Source: Zygnema circumcarinatum
Lineage: Eukaryota > Streptophyta > Zygnematophyceae > Zygnematales > Zygnemataceae
Direction: 5' to 3'
Length of the DNA: 33,874 bases
Assembly: GCA_037447605.1 (NCBI GenBank)
Contig: CM074818.1
Location: 2,005,099 to 2,038,972, forward strand
Part shown: piece by piece, positions 1 through 9,278 of the stretch
How positions within the stretch are numbered: the stretch's first letter is position 1
Layout of the letters: each line of letters opens with the position of its first letter
Made by a program: the position numbers and the translations under genes
The notes under the pieces: model-generated
What the model was told of the DNA's origin: nothing
Seen by the model: the letters and a program-made list of their open reading frames with translations, nothing else
Databases searched by the model: none

Positions 1-101
1 TCCCTCCCTACTCCCCCCTCCCTCCCTCCCCCCTCCCCTCTCGTTCCCTCCTTCCCTCCTTCCCTCCCTACTCCCCCCTCCCTCCCTCCCTCCCTCCCCA
101 G

Positions 102-720
102 GCTGGGCAAGGTCCGCGACTCTCACTCTCCTCTCTCCCACGATGCCCTGAGGGAGGGAGAGGCCTCCTCCGGCCTGCAGGAGAGAGAGCCTCTTGTGAA
201 CGTTTCTGTGGAGACCTCCTCCTCCTCCGCCCCCTCCTCCTCCTCCTCCTCGTCCTCCTCCTCCTTCTCCTCCTCCTTCTCCTCCTCCTCGTCCTTCTCC
301 TCTTCCTCCTCCTCCCTCCTCTCTTCCTCCCTCCTCTCCTCCTCCTCCCTCCTCTCCTCCCGCGACTCCAAAAAGGACATAGAACCCCTCCTATCCTCTC
401 CTCACCACCCCTTCCTCCAAAGCCCTAAACCCTCAACTTTTGGATCGAGAGGAGTCTCTGCCAGCCCCCGAGCCTCTCCCTCCCTCCCCCCTCCCTCTCC
501 CATCTCCTCTCCCAGCCCACGAGCCCTCCTCAGCCCGAGAGGGAGTCCGAGCTTGAGAGCGTTCAAGCTGGACGGAGAGTGGGTGGGCAGTTCCGTTCCA
601 GGCGACGGAACGGAGGGGCTATGGAAATCGCCGAGATCGTTTAGCTCGCCGGGGGCGGCAGGGCTGCATGAGAGGAGGGTGGAGGAGAAGATGACTCTGA
701 GAATGGGGGGGGAGAGCTGA
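102..720 (+). CDS. C-terminal exon of an unrecognised serine-rich protein (partial)
   Basis: A CCCT-rich polypyrimidine tract ends in a splice acceptor AG at 100-101. From 102 a frame opens (one base finishing a codon, then LGKVRDSHSPLSHDALREGE) and runs to a TGA at 718-720. The exon has a poly-serine block from about 220 to 360, made mostly of TCC codons. A Pro/Ser-rich linker follows with SPRA/SPRGSPS-type motifs that resemble proline-directed phosphosites. The end is more ordinary: KLDGEWVGSSVPGDG, then KSPRSFSS. I recognise no domain and cannot name a function. The non-repetitive ends, the acceptor and the stop support a real 3' exon of a gene that starts outside the window. The poly-Ser block could also be repeat DNA read by chance, so the exact exon limits are uncertain. 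Confidence 0.45.
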
Positions 721-2109
721 GGGGGAGAGGAAGGGGAGGGGGACGAGGGAGGGAGGGAGGTGGGTGAGAGGGAGGTTGAGAGAGAGAGGGAGGGAGGGAG
801 GGAGGGAAAGAGGGAGGGAGGGAGGGAGGGAGAGAGGGAGGGAGGGAAAGAGGGAGGGAGGGAGGGAGAGAGGGAGGGAGAGAGGGAGGGAGAGAGGGAG
901 GGAGGAGGGAGAGGAGGGAGAGAGAGAGGTAGAGATAGGGAGAGGGAGGGAGGAGAGAGGGGAGATGTCTTCCTTTTTGTTTATTTGTTTTTTTTCGCTC
1001 GGTGAAGGCCGGGGAATTCGAGAAAATGTGCAGTGAGGGCAGTAGTGCTTGTACAAGAGGTTTAGGGTTTAGGGTTCAGGGTATAGGCGGTAGAGGCCTA
1101 GGGTTAGGCTTTAGGGTTTTAGAACTCGGAAGGGGAGGGAGGGTGGGTGTGTCCCACGCCCCCTCGGAAGCACATTTGGGTCCGCGCGGGATCGGTTTCA
1201 GTGTGTATAAAAAAGGAGGCAGCTCCCAAGTCAATATCAATTCCATTTTTTCATGCTTTTTAACTGTGTTCAGGACTCCGGTAGAGTTTTTTATAGTCAT
1301 GCTATTGTTTGTTCGTTGGACAAGCTTTGGACAAGTTTAGGATTGGTGTTCTTTTTTGGGGGGCGGGGGTGGGGGGCAGATGCGTGGTGGTAGAACTCCC
1401 AAACAAATACAACGCCACAGCTTAAAATATATATATAAAAAAAAAAGAAAAATAAATTATACGTAATTTACAAGTTGATATTTCAAACTGTAATTTACAC
1501 GATGGCGGTATGGACATGGCACTGCTTTGAACATATTTCCGCGGCGAGGAGACTTGTCCTGGAACCCTGGAAACCCTAAACCGTAGAAACCCTAGAGCTC
1601 CAAAACCCTAAAAACCCTAAAATCCCTACAAACCCTAAAACCCTTTAAACCCTAGAACCCTAACCCCCCCATAAAACTCACAAATTGCCAACTTTAACCC
1701 TCGGGTATTTACAGAATGCTTCTCATTTTCCCACTCCATTTTCTCTATGGAGCTGTTTTGTACACTGTACAGAAAAAAAGCGATTAAAAGCCCAGAATCC
1801 CTAAACCCTTAAACCCTAAAAAGCCCCTACTGCCTAACAGAGCACTGAACACTTTACAGTACACAGAAAACTTCTTTCCCCTTCCTTTTACAGGCCCTTC
1901 CAGTCTCCAGAATTTAGGGTTTAGGGTTTAGGGTTCCAAGGTTTCGGGTTTTGAGTTAACGGTTAAGGGCAGAGTTTAAGGTTTATGGTTCAGGGTTTAG
2001 GGTTCCAAGGATTAGAGTTTAGGGTTTACGGTTAAAGGTTTAGGGTTTAGTGTTTAGGATCCAGGGTTTAGGGTTCAAGATTTAGGGTTTAAGGTCTAGG
2101 GTTTATCGT
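721..2109. other. Intergenic: purine tract, then degenerate telomere-like repeats
   Basis: No gene is supported here. Positions 721-965 are a GGGA/GAGA polypurine tract just after the stop of the first gene. TTTAGGG-like words occur in the G-strand orientation at about 1058-1115, the C-strand orientation (AAACCCTAA) at about 1565-1660 and 1795-1825, and the G-strand again at 1913-2107. An AT-rich stretch at 1426-1460 contains a TATATATA run. The two flanking genes converge here, so this should hold both 3' UTRs. Confidence 0.6.
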
Positions 2110-4507
2110 TTACCCAGTCATCGGTGGACTCGAGAAGTCCCCCAAATTCAACCCATTCGGGTACCAAATAGTGGACTCCACTCTCCGCCCCAACTGTCCG
2201 TACAGCCCCAATCCAAAGCTGTAAACCTCCCCCCCCTTTGCAGCCACCAGCATGTGATGGCTCTTCGAGGTTCCATGTGCGAACGGAGAACAGGAAACTG
2301 AAACCACCTCCGTTCCCTGCAAAGATTTGACTCGAGTCGCTTCAAAATTACTCACTTCCCACGCCCCGACTCTTGAGGGAACTCCGAGCCTCCCCCCTTC
2401 ATAGGTCCCTAGGACCCTACTCCCTCCCCAGCCTAGGGAGTAGAGGTCTCCCTCTCGGCCAATCAGAAACGAGCAATGCAGCCCAGCAGCAAGGCGGGCC
2501 ACCGGTTGGATGACACGTGGCAGAGTACTCATTCTTTCTGGGAGGAGTTGACCGGTTTGACTTCCGTTACCGAGGCATCCCCCACATCCATGACCCCATG
2601 CCCATACATGGCCCTCCTTATCTAGGGCTAAAGCATGAGCAAATCCAGCGGCTACATGCACAATACTGCGTCCGTTCTCGCTCAGTTTAACTATCTCTCG
2701 CGGAATCCGTTCGTCTTTACGGATTCCATGTCCTAAAGCTCCGCTCCATCCCTTCCCAAAAGAGAACACTTTCGGTCTCCCTCGGTCCAAAACGAGCACT
2801 AAAACATAGTCCGCTGTGGCTACAACCTGGACAGCTGTCAGTCCCTCATTCGCCAAGGCTTCCACCAATCGCGGCTTGAGCTCCGGGGAAGGTGACGCGT
2901 GTCCCAGTACCCCTCCCTCTCCACATGTGAACAGGTCTCCGTTTAACGCAAGCAGCACAGAGAACCTCCGTCCAGCGGCCGACTGAACTATGTGGGTTTT
3001 AGAAAGGGACTTAATTTCTGTGGGGTTTTGGAGGGTTTGCCATTCAAAGGACCCCGTTCCGCAGCATCCGTACTCGTCTCTCCCGAAAGCAAACACTCGG
3101 CCTTCGGCTGGAGGGTAGTCAAGTGAGGGAGAGAGGGGGGGAGGGAGAGAGAGAGAGAGAGGGGGGGGGGGGAAGAGAGAGGGAGAGAAGGGGGGAGAGG
3201 AAAAAGGGAAAGGAAGGAATTGGAAGGGCTTCCATGCATGGATGACTGTCATGTAACAACTAAGACACGCATGGAGCAAATAGCTACCAAATAATGACGA
3301 GAGAGAGAAAGAGCGAGCGAGAGTGGGGGGAGAAAGAGAGAGAAAGAGAGGGGGGGAAGGGAGAGATTTATCTCCTTTATGTACCCACCTGTGACGGCAA
3401 GACTATGGCTTGAACCAGCAGAAATTTGCACCACTTTGTGTTCGGCCAATGAAGAGATAACACGTGGCGTATAAATAAACGGCTCAACCTCAGGTGGCTC
3501 CTGTCCGAGTACGCCTCCCTGAGCTGCTCCGAACGATCTCAGCCGTCCATCGCGGGTGGCGGCCAGACTGAAGGAGGATCCGGCTGCCACGTGGAGCTCT
3601 CCATGTCTGCACGTGGCACAAACAAAAATGTCTTATAGATCTTAGGGGGACTCGAGCCTGTAGGGCTTTAGGGTAAAACGTAAAACCCTACATCACTGTT
3701 AACCCTAAATCTCTGAAACCTAGTTTAAGAAGAAAATAAGCATATTGCACCTGCTGTGGAACTCCAACGCTTCCAGGTGGCGCAATGTGAGCTTCCAGGA
3801 ACCTCCGCACTTCCACTTCAGCCTCTTCTCTGTCGCCTCCTCCTCCACACCATATAATCTTCTGAAAGCCCCCCAGAGTCTAGGGTTAGGGTTGAGGGTT
3901 CAGGGTTCAGGGTTTAGGGTTTGTTTTTTTCCTTCAAATTAGAGTTTTTTTACCTTCAGTTCAGGGTGTCAGGTTCTAGAATGAGGCCTCGGTTGTTCCT
4001 TGGAGTTCAGGTTGATCCCAGTTTCAATTCTTAGGGTTCAGGCCATCTTTTAGGGTTCAGGTTGATCCCAGTTTCAATTCTCAGGGTTCAGGCCACCTTT
4101 TAGGGTTCAGGTTGACCCCAGTTTCAATTCTCAGGGTTCAAGCCACCTTTTACGGTTCAGGTTGATCCCAGTTTCAATTCTTAGGTTTCAGGTAACCTTT
4201 TAGAGTTCGGGTTGATCCCAGTTTCAATTCTTAGGGTTCAGGCCATCTTTTAGGGTTCAGGTTGATCCCAATTTCAGTACTTAGGGTTGAGGGCGTGCCT
4301 GAGCGCGCGCCGGCACTTTGCATGCGCCGCGCGCTCTGGGGGAGAGAGGGCCTCCAATGGCGCGCGGAGGCTGCGGGAGACGGCCTCGCAGCGGGAGAGG
4401 TCCGCAGCGGAGAGGCCATGGCGGGAGAGGATGGCAGTCAGGAGGTCGGAGGGGAGCTGCAGGAGGAGGGAGGGAGGGAGAGAGGGAGGAGGCTCCGGGC
4501 CGGACAT
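2110..4507 (-). CDS. F-box protein with an RCC1 seven-repeat beta-propeller
   Basis: Four exons on the minus strand: 4507-4281, 3861-3751, 3606-3389 and 3107-2110 (stop). Every junction is GT-AG with matching phase, giving about 517 residues. Exon 1 carries an F-box near residues 18-52 (LPSDLLTAILSRHGLSAADL), the part that in this family binds SKP1 in SCF ubiquitin ligases. Exon 2 has a W-x-C-x3-SWK segment typical of the linker in F-box/RCC1 proteins. Exons 3-4 hold seven RCC1 repeats with the usual AAGxxHSLAL...G-x-V-x-x-FG...G-x-L-G pattern, for example VAAGSSFSLAATRDGRLRSFG, ISAGSSHSLAVTAEGRVFAFG and HVAAGFAHALALDKEG. Seven repeats close a full propeller. The role as a substrate-recognising E3 adaptor is inferred; the substrate is unknown. 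Exon 2 in another frame reads KIIWCGGGG, but only the chosen frame fits both junctions. Confidence 0.82.
4011..4290. repeat. 50-bp minisatellite in F-box gene intron 1
   Basis: The word gttgatccca recurs at 4011, 4061, 4111 (gttgacccca), 4161, 4211 and 4261, an exact 50-base period over about six units. Each unit contains one or two TTAGGGTTCAGG words, so it looks like an expanded telomere-like motif. The last unit overlaps the exon 1 splice donor of the F-box gene. There are no unique spacers, so it is not a CRISPR array. Confidence 0.93.
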
Positions 4508-4550
4508 GGAGGGAGGGAGGGAGGGAGGGAGGAGGCTCCGGGCCGGACAT
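4463..4550. repeat. 43-bp tandem duplication over the F-box gene start codon
   Basis: The segment ending ggctccgggccggacatg occurs twice, with the reverse-strand ATGs at 4507 and 4550, 43 bases apart with GGGA-rich sequence between. Because 43 is not a multiple of 3, the upstream ATG (4550) reads a different frame ([20 protein letters not shown]) and the F-box is in frame only with 4507. The upstream ATG would therefore act as an out-of-frame uORF start if transcribed. Confidence 0.8.
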
Positions 4551-5158
4551 GCAGGGAGGACAGGGAGGGAGAGGGAGAGGGAAGATCGCGAGATGCCAGT
4601 TTTGAGGTTCGATGTCGCGACCTGTCGACAATTAGGCGCGCTCGGAGTTTCAAATTAGGGCCTTGCAAACTAACGACAAACTCTACACGTCAGCGTCTCT
4701 GTTACGTGGCGGACGGCCATTGGATGAAAAATGCGCAAAGTTGACCGGGTCCAAGGTCAAGGTTGATATCGGCCATGAGTCGGGATATTTCCAGATACGA
4801 TACGGTACGGTTCATTCAATATATCTCGGGTTTTGAAATATCGCAAGTGTCGAATTTGAAGTTCAGTGAAACAGGTTTTCGCGTTCCACCGCGTTTCTGT
4901 GTTCTGTGTTTGGTAACGGAACGGAGCACATAGAACCTGGAGCGACAGGTTCTTAAACCCTTACCTTTGTATTGCGGCTACTTTCGCATTTTTTTTGGCC
5001 CCTGAACCCTAAAAGCCCTGAACCCTGCAATCCTGCAATCCCGATTTCGTAGGGTTTTTTTTTTAAGAGAAAAGGGCATGAAGGAGGGCGTTTAAGGAGT
5101 TGGCATTTCATTTTTTTTTTTAAATTTCAGAAATTTGTAGGTTTATTTCTGGGCAAAA
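4508..5158. promoter_or_regulatory. Divergent intergenic promoter, F-box gene / ESF1
   Basis: A 650-base gap separates two genes transcribed away from each other. It holds ACGTC/ACGTGG words (4686-4710, inside acacgtcagcg...ttacgtggcgg), a CCATTGG box at about 4717-4723, GATACGGTACGG near 4797-4808, and AACCCTAAAA telobox-like words near 5005-5030 just upstream of ESF1. The start sites are not visible. The assignment rests on gene orientation and motif content. Confidence 0.5.
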
Positions 5159-7333
5159 ATGAAGGGACGTGGCGGCAAAAATGCGCCGCTTATTTTGGAT
5201 GAGCGCTTCGCCCGCCTGCACACCGATCCGCGCTTTCAGGTAGTAGGGCTTGGGGGGTAGGGTATTTGGTTTAGGCTTTAGGGTTTAGAGTTTAGGGCTT
5301 AGGGTTTAGGGTTTGGGAGGGTTTGAAGAGTAGGGTTTAAGGGTGCAGGGTTTAAGTTTTAGGGTATAAGGGTTTAAGGATTAGGTTCAGGGGTTAGGAT
5401 GTAAGGGTAGTAGGGTCTAAGGTCTGCGGGTTTATATTCAGGGTTTAGTGTCTCTAGAGGGTTCCAGGGTTTAGGGTTTCGGGGTTTGGGTTTGAGGTTT
5501 AGGTTTATGGTTGAAGGGTTTAAGATTTTGAATAAAGTGCTTAGGTTATAAGGTTATGAGTCCAGGGTTTAGGGTTTGGTGTCAGGGTTTAGGGTTTAAG
5601 GGTGAGGATTTAAGATAAGGGTTAGGGTTTAGGGTTTAGGGTTTCGGGTAAGGTTTGAAGATGTAGTATTTCAGCCTGAATATTAGGGTTTAGGGGAGAG
5701 CTTAAGGTCTGGTACGCGTAGGGTTCAGGCTTTGGCGTTGCAGAATTAGGGTTCAGGCTACCCTGAAGGGAAAGCAGGGTCTTTGAGTTTCTAGTTTCAA
5801 GAGGATAAGTTAGCTAAAGGGTTTAGGGTTTTGTCCAGATTTTTAGGGTTTCTGAGGTTTGTCATTGTTAAGGTTTGTTTAAAACCCCAACCCTACCCCT
5901 AACCCTAACCCTAAGCCTAACCCTTAACCCTAACTCCACCTTTAACCCTAACCCTAACCCTACCCCTACCCCTACCCCTACCCCTACCCCTACCCCTACC
6001 CCTACTCCTACCCCTACCCCTTACCCTACCCCTCACCCTACCCCTAACCCTAACTCTAACCCTAACCCTAACCCTAACCCTAGTACTAACCCTACCCCAA
6101 ACCCTAACCCTAACTTTAACCCTAACCCTAACCCTAACCGCGAGTTTCTGGGTTCTTTCGAGGGTTCAGCGGCTTCCAAAGGCCCGAGGGAAGGTGGCCA
6201 TCGACCCGCGGTTCGCCTCCATGTTCGAGGACAAGGCCTACTCGGCGGAGTATGAGGTGGACAAGAGGGGGAGGAAGGGGAGGAAGAAGGGGGGAGAGAA
6301 TCTGAAGAGATACTACCACCTGGAGGGCGAGAGAGAGGGGGGAGGGGGGGGGAGGAGGGAGAGGGAGGGGGGGCAGGAGGGGGAGGGGGAGGGGGAGGAT
6401 GTTGAGGAGGAGGGGGGGAGGGGTGGGGAGGAGAGAGAGGCAGGGAGAGGGGTGGGGGGGAAAGAGAGGGAGGGGAAGGTGGGCGAGGTGGGGGAGGTTG
6501 AGAGAGAGGAGGAGGAGGAGGAGGAGGAGGAGGAGGAGGGAAAGCCTCGTCGTGGTGTTGTCGGAAAAGTTGGGAAGGGAAGAAAGCTTGAAATGGAGGA
6601 GGAAGCGGAGGACGAGGAGGAAGGAGAGGAAGAGGAGGGAGAGGAGGAGGGAGAGGAGGAAAGCTCGTCGGATTCGTCATCGGACAGTGAGAGCGAAGCA
6701 GATGTTGAAGAGACAAAGGAGGTGTGTTTCAGACCCGGCAATTTCCCACTCACATGTTCTCTCGTTTTCGCACCCCTTCTCTCTCTCTCTTTCACTCTGC
6801 GTGCTGAAGTTTCATACCAATTGTTTAGTCTCTTACAATGGAGTGGGACGGGAGTCGGTAAAGGAAAGTGAGAGTCAGAGGAGAGGGAGGGAAGCCTGGG
6901 AGACTGAGTGAGAGGGAGAGAGAACATAAAGACACGAAGAGTGAGAGAAAGAAGGAAACAAGAGGCAGAGAGAGGGAGAGGATGAAGCACATATGCTCCA
7001 ATCTTCAAGACGGATGCTCTTTCTAAAATAAAAAGATATAAAATTTAAGATATGGGTTTCTTTTTTGGCAACAGGAGGAGCAAATCGCGACTACGGAAGA
7101 AGCGACTTCCCGGCTGGCGGTAATGAATCTGGACTGGGATCACATCCGGGTACATTCTTTGATTCCCTTTTTTCTACCCATCTGAATATATAACTTTGAA
7201 ATGAAGGAGCAATTCTGAACATTGTATTGTGCTTCTATTTCTCTCCCTCTTCCCACCTTTTCTCTCTCACTCTCTCTCCCACATTTCCGTCTCCGTGTTT
7301 CCTCGTCCATTCCTTAAGCTTCTTTTCTCAACC

Positions 7334-7398
<65 letters not shown>

Positions 7399-8083
7399 AC
7401 TCTCGTCATCTCCCTCCTTCCTCCCCCTCCCTCTCTTCTCTGCAGGCTGTGGATATCTTCATGCTTATGAACTCATTTGTACCGAAAGGAGGTTCCATTG
7501 AGTCAGTTTCCGTATATCCGTCAGATTTCGGAATTCAGCAAATGAAGGAGGAACAGGAGAGCGGGCCTCTCATACTTGCGAAGCAGGTGGGAAAGATTGA
7601 GAAAAGAGAAAGAGAGGGAGGGAGAGGGAGAGGGAGAGGGAGAGGGAGAGGGAGAGGGAGGGAGAGGGAGAGGGAGAGCGAAAGAGAGGGGAAGATGGAG
7701 AAGATGAGGAGGAGGAGGAGGAAGCAGAGGCAATAAACGAATCAAAGCTCCGAGAATATGAAAAATCTCGCTTAAGGTGAGTCCATATGTCAGTTCACAT
7801 CTGCTGCTTTTTACAGACCTTCCGGGCGGTGACCTGTAACTGAAATGTAACTGAACTGTAACTGAACTGTAACGGAAACTGAAGGTCTCTTGGGCCGCAC
7901 ATGGAACAGGTATTTCTATGCGGTAGTAGTTTGCGACTCCAGTTTTACGGCAAACGCGTTATACGAGTCATGTGACGGATTGGAGTTTGAGCGATCTTCG
8001 AACACACTCGATCTGCGCTTTGTCCCGGACACAATGCCGATTGGGGAGGACAGGGAGCCGAGGGATGTCGCAAGAGAGGTCAG

Positions 8084-8175
<92 letters not shown>

Positions 8176-9234
8176 CTCGCTCTCTCTCTCTCTCTCTCTC
8201 TCCCTCCCTCCCTCCTCCTCCCTCCTCCTCCTCCTCCTCCTCCCTCCCTCCTCTCCATCTCCCTCCCTCCCTCCCTCCCTCTCCCTCCCTCCCTCCCTTC
8301 CCTCCCCTCCCTCCCTCCCTCTCCCTCCCTCCTCCCTCCCCTCCCCTCCCTCCGCTCCCTCCCTCCCTCCCTCCCTCCCTCCCTCTCCCTCCCTCCCTCC
8401 CTCCCTCCCTCCCTCTCCTCCCTCCCTCCCTCCTCTCCATCTCCCTCCCTCCCTCCTCCCTCCTCCCTCCTCCTCCCTCCTCCCTCCCTCCCTCCCTTCC
8501 TCCCTCCCTCCCTCCTCCTCCCTCTCCCTCCCTCCCTCCCTCCCTCCCTCCCTCCCTCCCTCCCTCTCCCTCCCTCCCTCCTCTCCCTCCCTCCCTCCCT
8601 CCATCTCCCTCCCTCCCTCCTCCCTCCTCCTCCCTCCCTCCCTCCCTCCCTCCTCCCTCCTCCCTCCCTCCCTTCCTCCCTCCCTCCCTCCTCCCTCCCT
8701 CCCTCCCTCCCTCCCTCCCTCCCTCCCTCCCTCCCTCCCTCCCTCCCTCCCTCCCTCCCTCCCTCCCTCCCTCCCTCCCTCTCCCTCTCCTCCTCTCCAT
8801 CTCCCTCCCTCCCCTCTCCTCCCCTACCTCTCCCTCCCCCACCCCTTTCTCAGAACATAACCATACCACCTAATATCCCAATATCCTCAGTATCCTAACC
8901 GGTCCTAATCCGGCCAATGGGGAGCTGCCAGGTGGCGAGTGCTTACGTGGCGCCTGAGTTCACCACCCGCGCTCTGCAGCACAGCCGGGTGAGGCTGACG
9001 TGGGACGAGGACGAGCCGACACGTGTCAAGGCCCTGCGCCGCAAAATGACAGAGGACCAGGTCAGAGGGTTCAAGAAAAGGACAAAAAAGTTGTAAAACC
9101 CTAAATTTTGAAGGGCAAATCTGTGGTTTTCATTTTCAGTTTTTGAAGGTTTTTTTTTTTAAGGTGAGTTCTAGTGTCATTTTTAAGGAGAGGTTTTAGG
9201 CCTTTCAATAAATTTAGGTTTTGGAGGTCTTTTG

Positions 9235-9278
<44 letters not shown>

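Noticed and set aside
3751-3861. F-box gene exon 2 read as KIIWCGGGG...
   Set aside because: That frame does not fit the phases of exons 1 and 3, while the frame with WKCGGSWKLTLRHLEALEF fits both and resembles the family linker.
4011-4290. CRISPR-like regular array
   Set aside because: The 50-bp units are contiguous with no spacers, carry telomere-like words, and lie in a eukaryotic intron.
7916-8898. Large Ser-Leu-Pro and Arg-Glu-Gly frames on both strands
   Set aside because: They are CT/CCCT repeats inside ESF1 intron 6; the flanking exons 7910-8078 and 8932-9060 join in frame.
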